A DNA stretch of 64,000 nucleotides from Leptospira sp. (lineage in GTDB: Bacteria; Spirochaetota; Leptospiria; Leptospirales; Leptospiraceae), in NCBI GenBank assembly GCA_027531445.1, contig JAPZRK010000004.1:51397-115396 (forward strand), in the 5' to 3' direction. The notes beneath the pieces are model-generated. The model saw only the letters and a program-made list of their open reading frames with translations, searched no databases and was not told where the DNA came from. Positions 45,214-55,200 of this stretch are shown here, piece after piece (the stretch's first letter is position 1; each line of letters begins with the position of its first letter). The position numbers and the translations under genes are program-made.

Positions 45214-46439
45214 ACCGATCTTTAGCTTTAATCTTATCCATTTTTCTATCTCTTCATTGCAGTAAAAATGCGAACAAAGACAACGGTGCGGAATCTCTCC
45301 TCCTAACAGGAATTTTAAGTAGCTGTATTTCAATAGAAGATTGTTTTGACCGATTTGTCGAAACCACAGACGAAGGCGCAACACTCCAAATTTACGAATC
45401 CGATGGCACTCGCATTTTTTCAAGGCAATCTGGTTTAGAATTCAATACATACAAACCCATTGCGTCAGGATCCAAGTGGGTCACGGCAATCACGGTTATG
45501 CGTGCCATCGACTGCAATGCAGGTAATGGAAGTCTTTGTGGGACAGTGACGACAGGAAGTTGTGCAACTGGTGGCACCCTCTCACTTGCTAGCACGACGT
45601 CCCAGGTTCTTGGATGGACAGGAGAAAAAGGCACCATCACACTCCGTCAGCTTCTTGCATTTACCTCTGGTTTAAACGCAGGTGGTGGTGGTGGATCAGG
45701 TCAAGCTAGTTGTATTTCTACCTTACCTTTAAACGCGACAGCGGCCCAAAAAACAACGTGCGTCAACGAAATTCGAGACCAGTCTACCGGAACACCTGGA
45801 GCATTGTACCAATACAACTCCAATCATATGGCAGTGGCTCAAAGGATGTTAGAGGTGTCTTGTGCCAAGACTTGGGATACACTATTCTCACAACTGATAG
45901 TTTCACCTTTAGGGTGGGATGCTTCCCAAGCTGTTTGGCGTGGCAATTTTCGGACAGGCGAAGACACTGACGGAAGTTTGTCGGGAGCTTATGGATTGAG
46001 CATATCAGGTGAGCATTATGCCCGGATGTTAAATGCACTTCTAACAAATGGAACGGCCAAAAATGCAAGCGCTGGGAATATAACAAATTTTCTTTCAACA
46101 ACTTCTGTTCGAGAAATTTTAGCTGATCAGTATGGTACTGCCACGCTTGGTTATTCCCAATTTTCTGCCTTCGGATACCGGTGGCAATATGGTTTAGGAA
46201 ATTGGAGGTACTGCACTGTAACAAATGTTCCAGCCGAGTGTGACAAAGATTTAATTTCACATAGTATTGGAATCAATGGATTTTATCCTTGGCTCGATAA
46301 AAATAGAAACTATATGGCAATTGTCGCGGTAAATAATTTAGGAAGAAAAAATGGTTTGAGCCTACTACCTGCTTCTGCAACTTCCTTGTTCTTTGCTGAA
46401 ACCATTCGTCCATTGATCCATACGAGAATTGGTAGGTAA
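45210..46439 (+). CDS. Serine beta-lactamase-like hydrolase, lipoprotein
   Basis: 409 residues with lipobox LSLHC (Cys at about 17). The class C beta-lactamase-like fold is shown by IASGSKWVTA, giving the SxxK nucleophile motif (SGSK), by YQYNSNHMAVAQ, giving the Tyr element in the YNS form seen in esterases, and by HSIGINGFYPW near the C-terminus in the HxG-type position. Members act on esters, amides or D-amino acid peptides; resistance to beta-lactams should not be assumed. Several Cys pairs and a Gly-rich insert (AGGGGGSG) are specific to this protein. It is in one operon with the lipoprotein and the START-like gene. Confidence 0.82.
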   Translation: MNRSLALILSIFLSLHCSKNANKDNGAESLLLTGILSSCISIEDCFDRFVETTDEGATLQIYESDGTRIFSRQSGLEFNTYKPIASGSKWVTAITVMRAIDCNAGNGSLCGTVTTGSCATGGTLSLASTTSQVLGWTGEKGTITLRQLLAFTSGLNAGGGGGSGQASCISTLPLNATAAQKTTCVNEIRDQSTGTPGALYQYNSNHMAVAQRMLEVSCAKTWDTLFSQLIVSPLGWDASQAVWRGNFRTGEDTDGSLSGAYGLSISGEHYARMLNALLTNGTAKNASAGNITNFLSTTSVREILADQYGTATLGYSQFSAFGYRWQYGLGNWRYCTVTNVPAECDKDLISHSIGINGFYPWLDKNRNYMAIVAVNNLGRKNGLSLLPASATSLFFAETIRPLIHTRIGR

Positions 46440-46441
46440 GT

Positions 46442-47122
46442 ATGAACTTCTTGAAAAACAATTACATGAGATTCTTCCTCCTAACGCTTGCCTTCTCACT
46501 GGTTTTTCCGCTCCTTTCCCAATCGACGGAATGGACGGAGTCCAAACGCAAAAAAGGGATCACCGTATTGATTCGGCCCTTCTCTGGTTCTAGTATTGAC
46601 GAATTTTTAGGAAAAACGGAAGTAGAAGCAAACATTGCTCAGGTGGTTGCCATACTCACAGATCCTTCATCTTGTAAAAATCTTTACCACGAATGTAAAG
46701 AACTCACAACGCTTTCGGGCAACGAACAAAAATCAATAGTCTATATTCGAAACGGTGCGCCTTGGCCCGTAAACGATAGAGATGCGATTTTGGACCGCGG
46801 TTTTGAACAAAATCAGAAGACTTTCACGACCACCATGAAAATGAAAAAAACGGAATCACAAACAAAACCTGTTCCATCTGGTGTGACGAGAATGGATTCA
46901 TTTGAAGGTGTGTGGCGTATAACACCTACATCTGCAGGCAAATTGAAAATTGAATACCAAGCTCATTTTGAACCGGGTGGTTCTGTTCCCCAATCTGTAA
47001 TCAATCTCGTTCTGACTGATACACCTTATGAAACTTTACTAAATTTAAAAAAGTTAGTTGAAGAGGGCAAACACAAAGATACAAAATTTGACTGGATCAA
47101 GGAAAAACCGGAATCTAATTAA
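46442..47122 (+). CDS. START-like lipid-binding domain protein, exported
   Basis: 226 residues with a signal peptide (FFLLTLAFSLVFPLLSQ). The mature part follows the START/SRPBCC pattern: FLGKTEVEANIAQVVAILTD, then WPVNDRDAILDRGF (the typical PWPV.DRD signature), and a C-terminal helix SVINLVLTDTPYETLLNLKK. The fold forms a hydrophobic cavity that holds a lipid or sterol-like ligand. Here it would work in the periplasm. It starts two bases after the serine hydrolase stop with an AGGTAAG ribosome site. Confidence 0.82.
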   Translation: MNFLKNNYMRFFLLTLAFSLVFPLLSQSTEWTESKRKKGITVLIRPFSGSSIDEFLGKTEVEANIAQVVAILTDPSSCKNLYHECKELTTLSGNEQKSIVYIRNGAPWPVNDRDAILDRGFEQNQKTFTTTMKMKKTESQTKPVPSGVTRMDSFEGVWRITPTSAGKLKIEYQAHFEPGGSVPQSVINLVLTDTPYETLLNLKKLVEEGKHKDTKFDWIKEKPESN

Positions 47123-47138
47123 AAATGATTTATTTGAT

Positions 47139-47171
47139 CCACCTTACTTTTGCAAGATGCAGGTAGGGTGG
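47139..47171. terminator. Bidirectional hairpin between convergent genes
   Basis: CCACCTTAC (47139-47147) pairs with GTAGGGTGG (47163-47171) with one G-T pair. It sits between the START-like gene and the convergent Bdr-like gene. AT-rich sequence on both sides could complete a terminator, but neither side has a pure T-run. Confidence 0.4.
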
Positions 47172-47184
47172 CTATAAATAAGTA

Positions 47185-47592
47185 TTACAGTCCAACAAGT
47201 CTTTCGTAAATTTGTAAGAATACAACACCTAATCCGCCAATGGTGGCTCCGACTATAGGTACGCCAAGAAGACGAATCGAAAAATTAGTAGCATCTTGTC
47301 TTTTTTCTAAGGATGTGAAACGGGCATCAATTTCCTTTTGTAAAGTCAGGAATCGAAGATCCATTTCCTTTTGAGACGAGTCGAAACGCATTTCCATTTC
47401 AGAACGCATGGTCGCAAATCCTGTTCGCATTTCTAAATGCATGGGTAAAAGCTTCGTATCTTCAAAATGTGTCATGGACTTGTCTCGTTTCTCCTCTATA
47501 GTGTCAACGATCCAATCCTGGATTTCAATCGCTATTTTGGTTTGAATTTCTGCTTTTTCTAAAATCTGGTAGAGTTTTTGCGGGTGACTCAT
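47185..47592 (-). CDS. Bdr-like coiled-coil protein with C-terminal membrane segment
   Basis: 135 residues. Residues about 50-95 form a heptad-like coiled coil with repeated units (EMRTGFATMRSEMEMRFDSS, EMDLRFLTLQKEIDARFTSL). A single membrane helix near the C-terminus (GVPIVGATIGGLGVVFLQIY) ends close to the terminus. This plan, repeat coiled coil plus tail anchor, is that of Borrelia Bdr proteins, whose function is unknown; similarity may be only structural. AGGA before the ATG is a good ribosome site. Confidence 0.65.
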   Translation of the reverse strand: MSHPQKLYQILEKAEIQTKIAIEIQDWIVDTIEEKRDKSMTHFEDTKLLPMHLEMRTGFATMRSEMEMRFDSSQKEMDLRFLTLQKEIDARFTSLEKRQDATNFSIRLLGVPIVGATIGGLGVVFLQIYERLVGL

Positions 47593-47602
47593 TTTTTTCC
47601 TG

Positions 47603-47617
47603 CCTTCTTTAAGAAGG
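47603..47617. promoter_or_regulatory. 15-bp dyad upstream of the Bdr-like gene
   Basis: CCTTCTT-T-AAGAAGG is a perfect inverted repeat of 7-bp arms. It lies about 11 bases upstream of the start codon, close to the ribosome site, so it could be an operator or a small mRNA hairpin affecting translation. Confidence 0.4.
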
Positions 47618-47677
47618 TACGTGAGTTAACAAATTGGCCTCACAAATGGGATTGTTTCAGACTTTTTTCAGATAACA

Positions 47678-47709
47678 CCAGTTCCCCCTGAACTGCAAAA
47701 GGGAACTGG
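47678..47709 (-). terminator. Perfect 9-bp stem hairpin after the 47748 lipoprotein gene
   Basis: CCAGTTCCC (47678-47686) and GGGAACTGG (47701-47709) pair perfectly with a 14-base loop. It is 38 bases after the stop of the minus-strand lipoprotein gene. No T-run follows on the minus strand (TGTTATCTG), so it may act with Rho or protect the 3' end. Confidence 0.45.
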
Positions 47710-47747
47710 CTTAGGATGGAAAAGAAGAAGTTCTTAGCAAAACAACC

Positions 47748-48950
47748 TTAAGGCGTAATTTCCGTCCAGTTGGAGAATCCATTCGTCGAGCTAAATATTT
47801 TGGTAGAAAAAGTAGTCTCACCAGACCTGTTCCCTGAAATTATTAAGATTACCTTTCCCCCAATACTTCCAATGGAATATCCATCAAATCTTGAGTATGA
47901 AATATCAGAGATCTCACTTATTGATGAATAATTATTTCCTAAATCAGTAGTGGATCTGTAATAGATTTTTGGGCTATCTTGACTGTATCTAAAAGGCTGA
48001 CCCGTTACTTCCACAAGTCTTGGCGAAAAATTATTAATACCCGTTGCTGGAATCGTTGAGGCTGTTAGTGTGATTGCTCCATTCCAAGGGAGAGCATCCG
48101 TAGTATAACTTCCTCCACTTCCAATTGAGAAAAGAATCCTAGAGCCAATTTGCAACAAATCATCTGGCCCGCCTCCATTGGTCGCCGCATTTTCGAAACC
48201 AGTCCCATTCCACCTTCTTCCGTAACCAGCATAGATTGTTCCATTTAGATTCCTGACAGCAGAACCACTTGTGGAAGCTTCGCAGACCCAATTACCCCCA
48301 ACTGACCTACCGCACAATCGATTTGAAACTGTATTTTGTTTGATGATAAGCGCAAAGTTGCCGGACGAATCTGCCGCTCCATTCCAAGCACCACTAAATA
48401 GTGCTACATTCGAAATGGTAATTCCCAAATCGGCTGTAATTTCGTTAAAGGAATAACTGTTGTCTGTCCCTGAAGTTCCATAATATAGTTTAAGGCTAGT
48501 GGCGGAGCTAGGGTTTCCGCTGTATGTTGCAGAGGCGATGATTGCATGATTTGTTGTACCAGCAGAGGCAAATGAGATGACTCTGCAAAATCTACTCTCT
48601 CCTCCTGAAACGAATTGATTACTACAATTCGGGATCGAACTGATCGTGATCTTTGAATTGAATGTTGAACCATCATTCGTCGACCAAATTGCCGGCACAT
48701 TATTACTTGCCCCCCAAAGAATGAATTTACTATTCTCTGTTTTTCCTGCTTGGTTAGGGACTAAACTACCACCTCCACCACCACTGAAACTAAATCCCTG
48801 TCCTGGAAGTATATAGTAAACGAGTCCAAAGATGGGATTTTGGGTCGGTGAGTAGGTCTTAATCACATCAAGCTCGTCATTTCGGCAATGCGAAAGAAAA
48901 GGAAATAAAAGCAGGCAGACAATTAAATTTATTTTTTTTATAGGGTTCAT
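47748..48950 (-). CDS. Large lipoprotein of unknown function
   Basis: 400 residues with lipobox PFLSHC (Cys about 22). A Gly-rich patch (FSFSGGGGGS) follows soon after. The rest is Ser/Asn/Thr-rich and beta-like, with repeated patterns such as AIWSTNDGSTF and FSSTNGFSNWTEITP that look like propeller blades of the sialidase / BNR-like kind, though not clear Asp-box copies. It may bind glycans or proteins at the surface, by inference. It starts eight bases after the gene at 48959. Confidence 0.65.
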   Translation of the reverse strand: MNPIKKINLIVCLLLFPFLSHCRNDELDVIKTYSPTQNPIFGLVYYILPGQGFSFSGGGGGSLVPNQAGKTENSKFILWGASNNVPAIWSTNDGSTFNSKITISSIPNCSNQFVSGGESRFCRVISFASAGTTNHAIIASATYSGNPSSATSLKLYYGTSGTDNSYSFNEITADLGITISNVALFSGAWNGAADSSGNFALIIKQNTVSNRLCGRSVGGNWVCEASTSGSAVRNLNGTIYAGYGRRWNGTGFENAATNGGGPDDLLQIGSRILFSIGSGGSYTTDALPWNGAITLTASTIPATGINNFSPRLVEVTGQPFRYSQDSPKIYYRSTTDLGNNYSSISEISDISYSRFDGYSIGSIGGKVILIISGNRSGETTFSTKIFSSTNGFSNWTEITP

Positions 48951-48958
48951 ACTTTCTC

Positions 48959-50344
48959 CTAATAAGTGTAAGTCATCGTTACATTTAACTTTTGTTCGTT
49001 TTGAATTTGATTTCCAGCGATGGCAACAGGCTGTATTGAATAGTCAGGCAAAATACGAATGGCTCCCTCTTGATTGAAATTTTTACCTGAGAAAAAGTAT
49101 GCATCCAACATGTTGAGTGCCCAAAAGACGCCATACAAGGACCAAGCTTGATTCCGTTTATCCACTGCCGCTTCAAAACCAGTTCTTGATTCAGACTGGT
49201 AGGTTTCTACAAGCACAACGCGTGTTAGAAGATTATCCGTTGCACTGGTTGTAGAAGTTGTAAACCCTAATGTTCCCGAAAAAATGGGCAATGCTACGGA
49301 TCCAAAATTTCCATCTCGCTTGTATTTTGTATAAGCCCCCTGAACACCCTGTTCTGTGCTAACCACATAGCCCAAGAGACCTAAACCACTCGCCATCCAT
49401 GTATAACCCTTGATCGTATCTCCCGAATAAACCTGACCCCATCCTGGCAGGAATGCCGATCGCAAAAGTCTGGAGCTTGGTTTGGTTGGCCTCACAAAGT
49501 TCGGATCACTTTTTTCCCCTCCGTAGGTTCCTTCATTCCACGACTCTGCCGAAAAATAAGAACTGATGGCATCTGTGATTAAGAGAAATCCAAGAATTCC
49601 TGCCGCAGTTGCTTGTTGGTTTGCAAGAACTGCTTTTGCCTTATTATTTCCTGCTTGTTCTGCGATCGTCCTTCCACTAACGCCACCCTCGTATCCGTAT
49701 GCATTCGTTATATTTGCGAATAATAATATTGGTGCCGCAATTGCAGTAGAAGACGCTGATGAAGTATTTCCGGAATTGAGAAGGGAAACTAAAACAAAGT
49801 CAGTCGCGTCGATTTGGTGAGCTGTTTTTTTGGCACTCATCACATCCACAAAATTTGCTAACGCAATCGTCTCAAATACGCTAAACGCAATCGCACGACC
49901 CGTACTTTGTGTTCGATAGAGTCCCGAATAACCGGGAATCAAACCGAGAGCAAAATTTCCCCAGGGACTGACTAGTTCTTCTTCAGCACGTGGTGTGAAT
50001 TCATCCCCACGTTCGGATGCGATGGCGACCCGTGCTTTCTCTTCCTCTGCTTCCAAGGCAAGTTGTTCTGCAGTCGGACCTGCAGTACCTGGAGTCGCTG
50101 GAGCCACAGGTTTCCACTGGACGGCGAGTACTTTGATCGATTTGATTTCCGATTTAGAGATACTTTCTGCCTTTCCATTTTCAAATTTGACTTTAACGCT
50201 AGTTTTTTCAATCGTGGACTTTACATTTTCAATGGTTTTTCCATTTTTTAGCAGAATTCTATCCGCAAATATTGACGTACTGGCAAAAAGGCTATAGAAA
50301 AGCAAGGTCCATCGGAGGGGATATTTCAAAGTTAATTCATTCAC
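48959..50344 (-). CDS. Membrane protein with LKNG module and DUF5683-like repeats
   Basis: 461 residues with signal peptide (LLFYSLFASTSIFA). Residues about 29-75 form a small beta module (ILLKNGKTIENVKS ... VKFENGKAESISKSEIKSIK) also found at the C-terminal end of the divergent gene at 50515. After an Ala/Glu-rich linker come two related membrane parts, each opened by a Pro-Gly-Tyr/Trp phrase: LGLIPGYSGLYRTQSTGRA and AFLPGWGQVYSGDTIKGYTW, the second typical of DUF5683/TM2-like proteins. The C-terminal part is beta-rich. Function unknown, envelope-located. Confidence 0.68.
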   Translation of the reverse strand: MNELTLKYPLRWTLLFYSLFASTSIFADRILLKNGKTIENVKSTIEKTSVKVKFENGKAESISKSEIKSIKVLAVQWKPVAPATPGTAGPTAEQLALEAEEEKARVAIASERGDEFTPRAEEELVSPWGNFALGLIPGYSGLYRTQSTGRAIAFSVFETIALANFVDVMSAKKTAHQIDATDFVLVSLLNSGNTSSASSTAIAAPILLFANITNAYGYEGGVSGRTIAEQAGNNKAKAVLANQQATAAGILGFLLITDAISSYFSAESWNEGTYGGEKSDPNFVRPTKPSSRLLRSAFLPGWGQVYSGDTIKGYTWMASGLGLLGYVVSTEQGVQGAYTKYKRDGNFGSVALPIFSGTLGFTTSTTSATDNLLTRVVLVETYQSESRTGFEAAVDKRNQAWSLYGVFWALNMLDAYFFSGKNFNQEGAIRILPDYSIQPVAIAGNQIQNEQKLNVTMTYTY

Positions 50345-50402
50345 GAATTTGATTACCTATCCTTTAGCCAGTCTTCCACTGGCAATTGGAAGTAGCTTAA
50401 CA

Positions 50403-50452
50403 GAATGATTCTTTTTGAAAATACCCTGAACTAGGTAGAGGAACGATTCTTT
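50403..50452. promoter_or_regulatory. Direct repeat GAAYGATTCTTT upstream of the FecR lipoprotein
   Basis: GAATGATTCTTT (50403-50414) and GAACGATTCTTT (50441-50452) differ at one base and are spaced 38 bases start to start, within the divergent promoter region. A nearby hairpin GCCAGT-N5-ACTGGC is at 50367-50383. An activator or repressor site is possible. Confidence 0.35.
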
Positions 50453-50514
50453 AATGTGTTTGAATTTTTGAATCAACCTCTAGAAATGTCATATTCTAAT
50501 AAGGAAATTTAATT

Positions 50515-51684
50515 ATGAAACGAGATTTAAGATTCTTTAAAGTTTTCACTCTGTTACTCCTGTTCCATTCTTTCTTGCTCTTGAGCTGCAAGAAGGAAGA
50601 AATAACAAACACTCAGGCAGAACAACCATTAAAAACGACCGAAACTGCTCGTAAAAAAAATTCGGCTGTTGTGATTTTTGCCGTAGGCGACGTACGCACT
50701 CAAGATCGAAAACTTGTATTTGGTGATCACATTACAGAGAGTGATACTCTCGTCACTGGGAAAAAATCATTATGTGATCTACAGATTGTAGAATCCGAAG
50801 CGGGAGTTGTGATCCGCATCAAAGAAGACTCCGAGTTTAAAATAGATCCCAGCGAAAATCCAGATGGTTCGGATGTAAATCTTGCACTAAAAAAAGGATC
50901 TAGTCTTTTTAAAATAAATAATAAACTGGCTAAAAATCAATCCGTCAAAGTATCCACTCCAACAATGGTAGCAGGAGTTAGGGGAACTAGTTTCGCTTTG
51001 GAAATTTCCAAAAAAGGTGATTCCGGCATCCAGGTGATTGAAGGTTCGGTTTCAAGCAGGCCGGCCATCGCAGAGATAGAATCCCTACCTGAAGAAGTTA
51101 AAACAAATTCACAAGCCATACAAGCCGTGGAAGCGTCACTTTCCAAAAACGAAATTGTTTTGGAAGCCGGCCAGAAAATCACAGTTTCAAAAACGTATAC
51201 AAACAAAATTCTCAAAGATACAGGCCTTAACGAAGTTCTTCCTCAAATCCAAGATTCAATTAGCAAGGGTGATCTATCTATCGCAACACAAAAGTTAGAT
51301 TCCATGTCTGGAACGAGTGCAGAAACAAAAATCAAAATTGAAGAAAAGATTAATGCACAAGCACCAATCAAAGTAGAAAAAACTAAGGAAAAAGACCTTG
51401 CTTCACAGTTGAAAGAATTTGAAGAACTAATCGCTATTGAAAAAGAAAAAATGGAGAATGAATCTTCAAGAAAATCAGAAATTGCGGCAAGAAGTAAAAA
51501 GAAAGAAGAAGCACTGATCAAAAGAATCGAGCAGATCACCGGTAAATCTAGTGAAACACTTGTACTTAAAAATGGAACAAGGATTCAAGGTGTGATCCTT
51601 CAAGAAAAAGACACATACCATGTACTCACAACAGAAGGGAAAAAAAGCTTTCCTGAATCAGAAGTTGAAGGAACAGAATTTTAA
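50515..51684 (+). CDS. FecR-domain lipoprotein with LKNG module
   Basis: 389 residues, lipobox FLLLSC (Cys about 25). A FecR domain covers about residues 50-185 (VGDVRTQDRKLVFGDHITESDTL, KVSTPTMVAGVRGTSFALEI), then a helical, Lys/Glu-rich region (about 290-345), and at the end a module LVLKNGTRIQGVILQEKDTY ... FPESEVEG, matching the N-terminal module of the divergent gene. No sigma factor is nearby, so classical FecR anti-sigma control is not suggested; in spirochaetes such lipoproteins may be peptidoglycan- or surface-linked. It is followed four bases later by a GST gene. Confidence 0.78.
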   Translation: MKRDLRFFKVFTLLLLFHSFLLLSCKKEEITNTQAEQPLKTTETARKKNSAVVIFAVGDVRTQDRKLVFGDHITESDTLVTGKKSLCDLQIVESEAGVVIRIKEDSEFKIDPSENPDGSDVNLALKKGSSLFKINNKLAKNQSVKVSTPTMVAGVRGTSFALEISKKGDSGIQVIEGSVSSRPAIAEIESLPEEVKTNSQAIQAVEASLSKNEIVLEAGQKITVSKTYTNKILKDTGLNEVLPQIQDSISKGDLSIATQKLDSMSGTSAETKIKIEEKINAQAPIKVEKTKEKDLASQLKEFEELIAIEKEKMENESSRKSEIAARSKKKEEALIKRIEQITGKSSETLVLKNGTRIQGVILQEKDTYHVLTTEGKKSFPESEVEGTEF

Positions 51685-51688
51685 CTCT

Positions 51689-52279
51689 ATGAAACTATAC
51701 GGCTCAGTTACGTCTCCTTACGTGCGTAGGGTTCGCTACTTCTTACTAGAAGCATCCATCTCATTTGATTTCATTGATACGTTAAGTGAGAGTGGACAGA
51801 AAGAGCTACGTTCTCGAAATCCCATTTGGAAAGTGCCTTATTTGGAGGATGGTGAACAACAAATTTGGGATAGTCACGCAATTCTGGACTATCTATCAAA
51901 AAAGTGTTCATGGTCGATTCCGGATTCATTACAAAATCCATGGGAACAATCTAACGTATTACACGCCATAGATGGTGCCCTCGACTCTGGGATCAATTTG
52001 TTCTATCTTCAGAAAGATGGAATCGATATCCAAAAGTTTGCATATCTGCAAAAACAAAAAGAGCGCATCGGTTCGATTCTACACTGGCTTGTGCCAAAAA
52101 TAAAAGAACATTCATTTTCATCGAAACCTATTTTTGGCATCGCAGAACTCTATCTTTATACAGCACTTGATTGGATGCAATTTCGAAATGTAATCAATAT
52201 GACAGACTTACCTACTTTAAATGTTTTTTTGACATTCTGGGAAAAAAAAGAAAACCTAATGAATACTCTACCAAGGTAG
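51689..52279 (+). CDS. Glutathione S-transferase family protein
   Basis: 196 residues from the ATG at 51689; the frame is open upstream but overlaps the FecR gene. The thioredoxin-like N-terminal domain (KLYGSVTSPYVRRVRYFLLE, WKVPYLEDGEQQIWDSHAILDYL) includes the cis-Pro after VP and the ES/DSHAI region used for glutathione binding; a Ser in TSPY is a candidate active-site residue. The C-terminal domain is all helical. Substrate unknown. Start follows the FecR stop by four bases. Confidence 0.82.
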   Translation: MKLYGSVTSPYVRRVRYFLLEASISFDFIDTLSESGQKELRSRNPIWKVPYLEDGEQQIWDSHAILDYLSKKCSWSIPDSLQNPWEQSNVLHAIDGALDSGINLFYLQKDGIDIQKFAYLQKQKERIGSILHWLVPKIKEHSFSSKPIFGIAELYLYTALDWMQFRNVINMTDLPTLNVFLTFWEKKENLMNTLPR

Positions 52280-52293
52280 CTTACATTTATAAT

Positions 52294-55200
52294 TCACTCT
52301 GTTTTTTCATAGACAAGAAATGTTTCTAATTTAGAAACTAAGTCCTTTCTATCGATGGGTTTGGATAGATAGTCATTCATCCCTGCCTCAATACACTTTT
52401 CTTTTTCACCTTTCAGCACGCCCGCAGTCAATGCGACTATCGGTGTTTTTTGATGTAAAGAAATCTTTCGAATTTCTTTTGTAGCTTCATATCCATCCTT
52501 ATTCGGCATTTGGATGTCCATAAAAATTAGATCAAACGATTTGTCACTGGTCTTAAGGATAGCCTGCTCCCCATCAGTGGCTTCAGTTATCATTACATTA
52601 GGAATCAATTTGGTAAGTATCCCTTTCATGAGGAGCATATTTACGGAGACATCCTCTACAATCAATATGTTTGGTTTCAAAGATTTCAATGAACTACCTA
52701 ACACTGGATTGGTGATTTTTGGCTTTGTTAATATTTCTCCGTTTATATTTTTCAAAGTAAGATAAAGTTCCAATATTTTTATTGGCTTCATCAAAAGGTG
52801 GGAGATCTTTTCTTTTTGCGACTTTTCGTAAACCTTTACCGTATTAGTTGAATTGTAGGTCATCACCAACTCAGTTTCAAATCTCGGATGAATTTGTTTT
52901 AGCTTTTCATAAAAAGATATATCGCTTTCTTTAATGGTATCAAAATCGATAAACACCAAGTCTATTTCAGGTCTCATGGTTAAAACCTCAAGGGCCTCAT
53001 CCGAATTTGTGCCAAGAAAAGTGGGGATTGACCAAGCATCTAAACGTTCGATCAGGATCCGACTGTGCTTTTTATTGGAATCAACTACAAGCGCACCTTT
53101 AAAGGGTTTTGAAAAAAGAAAATAATGATCCAAAACTTTAAATTCTTTGGCGAGAGTAAAACTGAACCTACTACCCTTTTTTGGTTCACTTTTCAAATCG
53201 ATGGAACTACCCATTTGGTTTACAAACGACTGTGAGATGACTAAACCTAGTCCGGAACCACCAAATGTTCGGGTCGTAGAAGTATCTGCCTGCGAAAAAG
53301 GACGAAACAACAATTTTTGTTTTTCGCTTGCGATCCCAATCCCCGTGTCGGTGATAGAAAACTCAATCTTTGTTACTTGTTTTTGTGCAATTCTTTCAAT
53401 ATCAAACTTAACATCCAAACGAACTTCACCAACCTCTGTAAACTTAATTGCATTACCAAGTAGATTGACCAACACTTGTTTGACTCTCGTAGGATCGATT
53501 TTGACTAACTGAGGGATATTGGGTTGAATGCGAATCAAAAGATCTAAGTCTTTTTTTAAGGCAGAAAATTTTACGATATCGACCGATTCTTCAATTAATT
53601 GATAAATATCTGTAAATACCTCCTCCAGAACAATTTTACCAGCTTCTATCTTTGAAAAATCTAAGATATCATTTATAACACTTAGTAAACTGTGAGCAGA
53701 TGTATTCGCATTTTCTAAATAATGGATCTGCTCTTGTGAAAGTGTTGTTCCAGCTAACATATCTTGAAATCCGATAATGCCATTTAATGGTGTTCTGATT
53801 TCGTGGCTCATATTTGCCAGGAACTCAGACTTTGCTCGACTTGCTGCCTCCGCTTGAGATGAGGTGTATAAAAGTAGTTCTTCCGTGTGTTTTCTATCGG
53901 TGATATCAGTCAATACTCCATTCCACAATTGATCACCGTTCGCCTGTAAGGAGGGAATCGCATCAACTCGAAACCAACGGGCATATCCCTCAACTAAAAA
54001 TCGCGTTTCGATGGTAAACGGTTTGCCATTCGAAATAGATTGACTTACTATGCGATCAAACACCTTTTTGTCCTTTTTGTATACAAGTTTCAAGGGGTAA
54101 AGTGGATCGAGAATTAGGTCTGGTTTGTCCAATGCCAGAAGTTCCAACAAACGTTCACTTGCAAATTCAAATCGATGGTTGCCGTTCTTACTCGATCTAA
54201 ATGTATAAACACCAACGGGTATTTGTTTTGTAAGTTCTTCGTATTGACTTTTGCTTGCTCGGATGACCTGCTCCAATTTTTTACGTTCGGTGATATCTCT
54301 AACAAAGACGATAAGGCGTCCGCCAGCATACGGTAGATAGTTGATACTTACTTCAACATCGATACAACTACCGTCCTTACGTCGATGTAATGATTCAAAT
54401 CGATCACTGCCGAACTTATGTAATCGTTGGATGCGTTCTTCGACCAATTTTCTGTCGTCGATTGCATCAAATTTTTCAACACGTTCACCGATGATTTCTT
54501 TTTTTGAGTAACCGACCATTTGACTGTAGGCCGTGTTCACATCTAAAATGACACCATTGAGATCATTCAACCAAAATCCATCTTGGGTCGCTTCCAAAAT
54601 GGAGAAGTATTCCAGCTCGGATTTTTTTTTGTCTGTAACATCTCGTACGATACAAATGATTTCATTTTTATTCGTTTTTACGAGTCTTGCCTCAAACCAA
54701 GATTGTCCAATGTCCAGCGGTATCGTATATTCAAATTGAATCACATCTCCAATAGTATGCAGTTCTTCGATCTTTGATAAGAGAAGGTTTGCCAGAGGCG
54801 GAGGCAAAACATCCACAATCTGTTTGCCCAGAAATTCATTCGCCGGACGAATGAGGAGATCAGGGTTTTGAGAATGACAAAATATAAACCTTAGATCACG
54901 ATCAAATTTAAAAATGATATCTGGCAGAGCGGATATAAGTGAAAGAGTTAATTCATCATTTTTAGAACTCTCTTCTAGTAAATGAGATCTCGATATCGGC
55001 TGGAGTATCAAAACTAGTGTTTCAATTTTGGGAGAATAGATTTGGAGTGAGTATTGATTTTTTTGATCACTAGAGGATAATTCAACAAAATCCGATGAAC
55101 CAAGTTTAGCGATATTTTTCCAATGATCAGAAATTGATGGAGATAGACTCATCGCCTCCAAAATCAACGGTATGGGTAGATCGACATTAGCTGAATACTT

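Noticed and set aside
45210..46439. Reading the serine hydrolase as a beta-lactam resistance gene
   Set aside because: The fold is shared by many esterases and peptidases, and the Tyr motif and inserts fit those better; no resistance claim is supported.
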